A stretch of DNA of 9,120 nucleotides from the NCBI GenBank assembly GCA_020350085.1, contig CP070706.1:2784757-2793876 (forward strand), in the 5' to 3' direction. Below, piece by piece: positions 5,161-9,120 of this stretch. Within the stretch, counting starts at the first letter, position 1, and each line of letters begins with the position of its first letter. Both the position numbers and the translations under genes were made by a program. This stretch comes from Acidobacteriota bacterium (GTDB taxonomy: Bacteria; Acidobacteriota; Polarisedimenticolia; J045). The notes under the pieces are model-generated. The model was not told the origin of the DNA and did no database searches. It was given only the letters and a program-made list of their open reading frames with translations.

Positions 5161-7860
5161 TTATCGCGCCAGTGCGACGACCCACTTGTCGGGATCGATG
5201 TAGAGGCGCGCGGCCTCGCGAGCTTGCTCGGGCGTGACGGATTTGAGCTTCTCGAGAAACTCGAGCGCACCTTCGGTCGGCCGATCGAACAGAAGGTCCA
5301 TGCCGTCGTAGTAAGCCTGGTTGATACTCGTCAAGCGCCGCATCAGCAGACGCCCGTTCCGTGCGGCGACGATCTTCTCGATCTCCTCAAGAGGGATTGG
5401 TCCCTCTCGTACCTCGCGTGCGAGGCGACGAATCTCTGCCTCGGCTCGCTCCACGTTGTCCGGTGCAGTTCCCATCGCGACGTGGAGCAGCATCCTCTGC
5501 CCGCCGAGTTCCCCGAGTGAGGAGCCGATCGAATAGGCGAGGCCCTGAGTCTCTCTCAAGTCGAGCTGCAGTCGATCCGAGAGCAGCAGATTAGCGACAG
5601 CGAGAGCCGCGCGGTGCTCTTCGGCGACCTCGATCACGGCGCCGAGCCTCAGCGAGCTCTGTCGCTGGCCAAGCTCGCGCTCCGCGCGCGACGGCTCCAC
5701 CGTGGCCGGGGGCGGCGCGACGAGCGCGGTCTTCTCCGGCGCGCCCGCAGCATCGCCAGCGGCAACCCAACCTCCTCCTGGACCTGCTCCACCGAACAGC
5801 TGCTCAGCCCGCTCCAGAAGTGCCTCCGCCGAGCGGCCGGCCCGAATGGTCAGGATCAGATTGCCCGGTGCGAACAGTTTTCGATGCATCTCCACGAGCT
5901 GGCTTCGAGAGACATCGTCGAGGGATCCTTCGCGTCCGACCACCGGGCGGGAGAGAGGATGTTTCGGGGCGACGAGATCGTAAAACAGCGTCTGCGACAC
6001 GCCGTTACTTCTTTCTGCTGCACGCCGCGCCAGGTCCGCCATTTCCGCCGTCGTGCGGGCGATGTCCTCGGGATCGAAGCGAGGTGTCTGCACGATTTCC
6101 GCCAGCAGGCCGAGCGCTTGAGTGGCCCGCTCGGTGCGAGCCTCGAGCCTCGCGAACGAGAAAAGCGGCGAGGTTTGGTAGTCGTCGAACGGAATGAACG
6201 GAATGTCGTAGAGCTTGAGCTTCGCGCCGATGGCTCGCAACGATTGGCGCAATCCTTGCGCGTCTCGTGCCAGGCTGCCCCGGATCAGCAGCCGATGGAC
6301 GAGGTCCGCCAGCCCTGCGAGCTCGGCCGGCTCGAGAGCGGAACGATTGCGCGCGAGCAGGTGCGCAGCCATCATCCCCGCGCCCGGCTCCGCGCGTACC
6401 GACACCGTCAGCCCATTGTCGAGAACGCGGATCAGCTCGCGCTCTCGGTCCTCACGATCCTCGGCGGCTTGCGTCGGCGTCATCTCGATCGAGCCGATCA
6501 TCTGATCTTGCTGTTCCGGTCCCGAGATACTGACCAGGCCGCGGGGCGAGCCCAAATAGCGCTCCGCCACGCGCGTGATCGCGTCGACGCCGACGGAGTC
6601 TGCGAGAGTCGCCTCGCTGGAGAGCTGCTCGGCGCTCGCGTGCAGCAGCCGCGGTGCGCGGAACATCGCGTAGTAGTGAACCTGCTCCTCGAGAGACGCC
6701 TCTTCAGTCAGCTTCGACTCACGCAGCACGCGCAGCGCCTCCGGGTCGATTCCTTCGCTCGCGAACGCACGCGCCGCGCTCAGCGCATCGCCGAGGACCT
6801 GTGCGGCGGGGGCTTCCCCGGTCAGCGCAGCCGAGAGCATCAGCACGCCTGAGCCGCCCGTCGTGTCGTGGCTGAGCGAGAAGTCGTACACGGTCGGCTG
6901 ATCGCCGCCCTTGAGCGCTCGGCCGACAGGAGAAGCATCACCGTCTGCCGCCAGTTCGACGAGCAGGCCGAACGCTACGGCATCCGGATGCCCCTCGCCC
7001 GGGGCGGCGAAGGCCGCGCGCAGATAAGTCCGACCGGCCTCGAGACGCTGATGGAAAACCGGCAGCGGTGAGTCCAACGGCATCTTCGGCGACGGCAGTG
7101 ACACGTCCGGCTCGACCGTTTGTTGATCTTTCCGCGCGGCGCCGAATCGGCGGCGAATCGACTCCAGCGCCGCTTGCGGTTCGAAATCACCGGCGAGAAA
7201 CAACACCATGCGGCGCGGGACGTAACGCTCGCGGTAGTACGCGAGCACCGTCTCGCGCGTCAGGCCGCGAATCGACTCGACCGTGCCCAGCACGGGGCGC
7301 GCGTAGGGCGAGCCTTCATACAGTCGGGAGTCGAAGAACCGGTTGGCGAGATACTCGGGATTCGTGGCGTCGCGGCCCATCTCCTCGAGCACGATCCCTT
7401 TTTCCTTCTCGAACTTGTCGGGCGGCAGCGTCGAGTGCAGCAGCATGTCGGCCTGAATCTCCAGCGCAAGGTCGAGATGTTCGGAAGGGCTCAAGAAGAG
7501 ATAGAGCGTGTGGTCCGCTCGCGTCGTCGCGTTGTTGTAAGCGCCGATGCGATCGACGTCGGCATAGAGCTGCTCCTGCGTGCGCGATTCCGTGCCGTTG
7601 AACAGCAGGTGCTCGAGGAAGTGGGACGCCCCCGAGGCTCCCTCGGGCTCCCAGGCCACGCCCGCTCTCACCAGGACCGCGGAGCAGACGACCGGATTGG
7701 CGCGCACGGGCCTCATCACGACTCTGAGGCCGTTGCTCAACACGTGCTCGGAGAACGGGCTGGCCGTCTGGGCGGCGAGGCAGGGGCTCACGATGAGAGC
7801 CGCGGCCACAGCGGGCCTCGAAAGACGAATCAACGAGCCGAAGGTCGAAGCGATCGTCAT
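5161..7860 (-). CDS. Exported M16-family zinc metallopeptidase (two-half single chain)
   Basis: An 899-residue peptidase of the pitrilysin/insulinase/processing-peptidase clan, which typically cleaves peptides and unfolded chains in a closed chamber. Residues 1-30 look like a signal peptide (Arg then AVAAALIVSPCLAA), placing it in the periplasm or outside; the Cys lacks a proper lipobox. The inverted zinc motif HFLEH (H80, E83, H84) is followed by E160 in VLEEMGRD, 76 residues after H84 as in beta-MPP, so the N-terminal half should be active. The C-terminal half (about 475-899) repeats the fold but has only a degenerate motif (GLADLVHRLLIRGS). It keeps the R769/Y776 pair in RETQGLAYS typical of substrate binding. 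A Gly/Ala-rich linker is near 692-707. The minus-strand ATG at 7860-7858 is preferred over an in-frame GTG at 7896: AAGGA lies seven bases before it and the signal peptide is then normal. Physiological substrate unknown. Confidence 0.94.
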   Translation of the reverse strand: MTIASTFGSLIRLSRPAVAAALIVSPCLAAQTASPFSEHVLSNGLRVVMRPVRANPVVCSAVLVRAGVAWEPEGASGASHFLEHLLFNGTESRTQEQLYADVDRIGAYNNATTRADHTLYLFLSPSEHLDLALEIQADMLLHSTLPPDKFEKEKGIVLEEMGRDATNPEYLANRFFDSRLYEGSPYARPVLGTVESIRGLTRETVLAYYRERYVPRRMVLFLAGDFEPQAALESIRRRFGAARKDQQTVEPDVSLPSPKMPLDSPLPVFHQRLEAGRTYLRAAFAAPGEGHPDAVAFGLLVELAADGDASPVGRALKGGDQPTVYDFSLSHDTTGGSGVLMLSAALTGEAPAAQVLGDALSAARAFASEGIDPEALRVLRESKLTEEASLEEQVHYYAMFRAPRLLHASAEQLSSEATLADSVGVDAITRVAERYLGSPRGLVSISGPEQQDQMIGSIEMTPTQAAEDREDRERELIRVLDNGLTVSVRAEPGAGMMAAHLLARNRSALEPAELAGLADLVHRLLIRGSLARDAQGLRQSLRAIGAKLKLYDIPFIPFDDYQTSPLFSFARLEARTERATQALGLLAEIVQTPRFDPEDIARTTAEMADLARRAAERSNGVSQTLFYDLVAPKHPLSRPVVGREGSLDDVSRSQLVEMHRKLFAPGNLILTIRAGRSAEALLERAEQLFGGAGPGGGWVAAGDAAGAPEKTALVAPPPATVEPSRAERELGQRQSSLRLGAVIEVAEEHRAALAVANLLLSDRLQLDLRETQGLAYSIGSSLGELGGQRMLLHVAMGTAPDNVERAEAEIRRLAREVREGPIPLEEIEKIVAARNGRLLMRRLTSINQAYYDGMDLLFDRPTEGALEFLEKLKSVTPEQAREAARLYIDPDKWVVALAR

Positions 7861-7867
7861 GAGAGCG

Positions 7868-7872
7868 TCCTT
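7868..7872 (-). promoter_or_regulatory. Ribosome binding site deciding the M16 start
   Basis: On the minus strand this reads AAGGA, seven bases before the ATG at 7860-7858. The alternative in-frame GTG at 7896 has no comparable purine-rich site, so translation most likely begins at the ATG and the 12 extra N-terminal residues are not made. Confidence 0.65.
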
Positions 7873-7901
7873 TGCACGGCGGGCCAACGAAGTCACTCGT
7901 C

Positions 7902-7946
7902 AGCGACAAAAGCGACGGTCGCGAAGGCAGCGACAGTAGCGACCCT
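7902..7946. repeat. Tandem 9-bp repeat, AGCGACNNN, five units
   Basis: AGCGAC occurs at 7902, 7911, 7929 and 7938, exactly in 9-bp register. The middle unit at 7920 is degenerate (CGCGAAGGC). The array ends about 40 bp upstream of the M16 ATG on the minus strand, where the repeats read GTCGCT. The period is a multiple of three and there is an open minus-strand frame through it, but no ribosome site or conserved protein supports coding. It could be a slippage-prone microsatellite or iterated protein-binding sites. Confidence 0.6.
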
Positions 7947-8033
7947 TCATTCTGCCGCGATTGGCCACTGTTTTCACGCGGGGATCGAAGTGAGCCCCAC
8001 CTGTCCAACCCGAGAGCTCGCGTGACGATGGGA

Positions 8034-9120
8034 TCAGGTCCGATCGGCGCGTTCGTGGGATCGATTGCCGCGCGCAGCATCCGGCTCGCGAATCTGCTCC
8101 CTCTCGTCTGCTCTCGGTGCAGCCTGCTGTCTCGCGGGAAGAAAGATGGTGACTTCGGTCCCTTCGCCCGGCTTGCTGGAGACCATCACCCGACCGGATT
8201 GCCGCTCGACGATATCCTTGACGACGTAGAGTCCTAAACCCGTTCCTTGACTCTTCGTCGTAAAGAACGGAGTGAATATTTGCTCGAGGACTTCCGGCGT
8301 CATGCCGCATCCCGTATCGGCGATGGTGATGCTCACCGCGTCCTGCTCGGCGAGCCAGCGCGTGCGAACCGTCAGCGTCCCGTGGCCTTCAATCGCCTGT
8401 AAGCCGTTGAGAAGGACGTTGAGGAGCGCCTGCGTAGTGAGCTGCCGGTCGATCAGGATCAGCCGATCGGGTGGCTCCAAGTCCAGGACGATCTCCACGC
8501 CACGGCGCTTCGCTTGCTCGGCCACGAGGAGTCGGGTGCTCTCGATCAGCTGCTCGAGGCTGCTGGGCGATTTCTGCGGCGCGCTGGGACGGGCGAAGCC
8601 CAGCAGCCGGCTGGTCGTTCGTCCGAGTCGGTCAACTTCCTTTAGGATCTGCTGCAGCACGTCCGTGTAGGAGCTGTCGCGGATCTCCGGTACGACGACC
8701 TCCAACGCCGCCCTGATGCCGGCGAGTGGGTTATTGATCTCGTGCGCGAGCGTCGAGGCCATCTGCCCGACGGCAGCGAGCTTCTCGGCCTGGATCATCT
8801 GAGACTGGGTGTCTCGGATCCTGTTCATCGCGAGCACCAGCTGCTCGTTGACCGCCTCGAGCTCCCTGCGGGCTTGCTGCAGCGATTCAGTCCGCTCCTC
8901 GACGCGTCTTTCGAGCGTCCGGTTCCACTGCTCGATCTCCTCACGCGATTGCCTGAGCCGCTGAACCATGAGATTGAAAGAGGCGGCCAGCTCACCGATC
9001 TCGTCCCGACTGGTCACGCCGACCTGGAGGTCCAACCGGCCGCCGGCGATCTCGCGACTCGCGGCCGATAACTCTTCCATCGGTTTGGTGATTCTTCGTA
9101 TCAATGACAGATACAGAAGA
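8034..9120 (-). CDS. HAMP-containing sensor histidine kinase (NtrB-like), N-terminus outside window
   Basis: 361 complete codons of a membrane sensor kinase are present; the frame is open to the right edge, so the periplasmic sensor and transmembrane helices lie beyond it. Numbering visible residues from 9119, the first few (LLYLSL) look like the end of a transmembrane helix. A HAMP linker follows (about 6-55, with the DEIGELAASFN motif), then a charged coiled coil (about 56-100). The HisKA helix has the autophosphorylated H126 in LAHEINNPL. The ATPase domain shows an N-box (NVLLNGLQAI, N238), G1 box DTGCGM (268-273), F-box FTPFF and G2 box GTGLGL (292-297). It should phosphorylate a response regulator, probably of the NtrC class given the H-box type. 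No receiver domain is attached and no regulator gene is visible downstream. About 30 charged residues follow the ATPase fold with no known function. An internal TTG at 9104 is not the true start. Confidence 0.94.
   Translation of the reverse strand, partial: LLYLSLIRRITKPMEELSAASREIAGGRLDLQVGVTSRDEIGELAASFNLMVQRLRQSREEIEQWNRTLERRVEERTESLQQARRELEAVNEQLVLAMNRIRDTQSQMIQAEKLAAVGQMASTLAHEINNPLAGIRAALEVVVPEIRDSSYTDVLQQILKEVDRLGRTTSRLLGFARPSAPQKSPSSLEQLIESTRLLVAEQAKRRGVEIVLDLEPPDRLILIDRQLTTQALLNVLLNGLQAIEGHGTLTVRTRWLAEQDAVSITIADTGCGMTPEVLEQIFTPFFTTKSQGTGLGLYVVKDIVERQSGRVMVSSKPGEGTEVTIFLPARQQAAPRADEREQIREPDAARGNRSHERADRT

Larger units (their letters stand above)
7861..8033. other. Intergenic gap between the kinase and M16 genes
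   Basis: 173 bp separate the kinase stop codon from the M16 ATG on the same strand. The gap holds a 9-bp tandem repeat (7902-7946) and the M16 ribosome site. A minus-strand TTGGAC near 8004-8009 could be a -35 element, but nothing like a -10 lies at the right distance, so I do not call a promoter. No intrinsic terminator is visible. Either read-through from the kinase or an unrecognised promoter in this gap could drive the M16 gene. Confidence 0.5.

Noticed and set aside
4368..5270. 300-codon minus-strand open frame spanning the ends of both peptidase genes
   Set aside because: Antisense to the M28-PDZ coding region and overlapping the M16 end out of frame. There is no recognisable domain and the composition is typical of a shadow.
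5614..6852. 412-codon open frame on the plus strand opposite the M16 gene
   Set aside because: It lies fully antisense to a gene with clear catalytic motifs. Its translation is rich in Arg, Ala and Leu with no family motif, as expected from a shadow frame in GC-rich coding DNA.
7861..7896. Start of the M16 protein at the GTG at 7896
   Set aside because: It has no clear ribosome site, whereas the ATG at 7860 has AAGGA at seven bases and yields a normal-length signal peptide.
9102..9104. TTG as the start of the histidine kinase
   Set aside because: The frame is open to the right edge and the preceding codons encode hydrophobic residues fitting the end of a transmembrane helix that normally precedes HAMP. 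The gene is truncated by the window.
1..9120. A new defence, mobile or biosynthetic system
   Set aside because: All four genes belong to known families of envelope or signalling proteins. No transposase, integrase, nuclease, toxin, phage or CRISPR feature is visible on either strand.

Overview
The window is a GC-rich, densely coded stretch of a bacterial chromosome with four protein genes. All are intact except the last, which runs off the right edge. Two long zinc peptidases carry Sec-type signal peptides, and there is a small-conductance mechanosensitive channel and a NtrB-like sensor kinase. This set fits a Gram-negative bacterium, perhaps a myxobacterial/deltaproteobacterial, acidobacterial or soil gammaproteobacterial lineage. 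The sequence alone does not settle the phylum. There is no rRNA, tRNA, CRISPR array, insertion sequence, phage gene or integrase, and no base-composition break that would suggest recent transfer.

Layout: 1-416 has no convincing gene and holds three short inverted repeats. 417-1493 (minus) is a MscS-family channel. 1494-1676 is a divergent intergenic region with three copies of the 7-mer CGTGCCA, an inverted repeat and a tentative promoter. 1677-5141 (plus) is a large secreted protein that joins an M1-type metallopeptidase, an M28 metallopeptidase and a C-terminal PDZ domain. Only 19 bases separate it from the convergent 5161-7860 (minus), an M16 (insulinase/pitrilysin/processing-peptidase type) metallopeptidase with active and degenerate halves in one chain. 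7861-8033 carries a 9-bp-period tandem repeat. 8034 to the right edge (minus) is the cytoplasmic part of a HAMP-HisKA-HATPase histidine kinase whose sensor end lies outside the window.

How the genes fit together: the two peptidases are probably exported and could cooperate in degrading proteins and peptides outside the cytoplasmic membrane (M16 for peptides and unfolded chains, M1/M28 for trimming). They lie on opposite strands with separate promoters, so this is inferred from content and proximity, not from an operon. The kinase lies upstream of the M16 gene on the same strand with a 173-bp gap and could share transcription with it. Its response regulator is not in the window. The mechanosensitive channel shares a divergent control region with the M1-M28-PDZ gene.

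The most unusual content is the M1-M28-PDZ fusion, in which the M1 half departs from the family at two active-site motifs (no GxMEN; 17 rather than 18 residues between HExxH and the third zinc ligand). The small repeats in the intergenic regions come next. I found no defence system, biosynthetic cluster or other obviously new multi-gene system.
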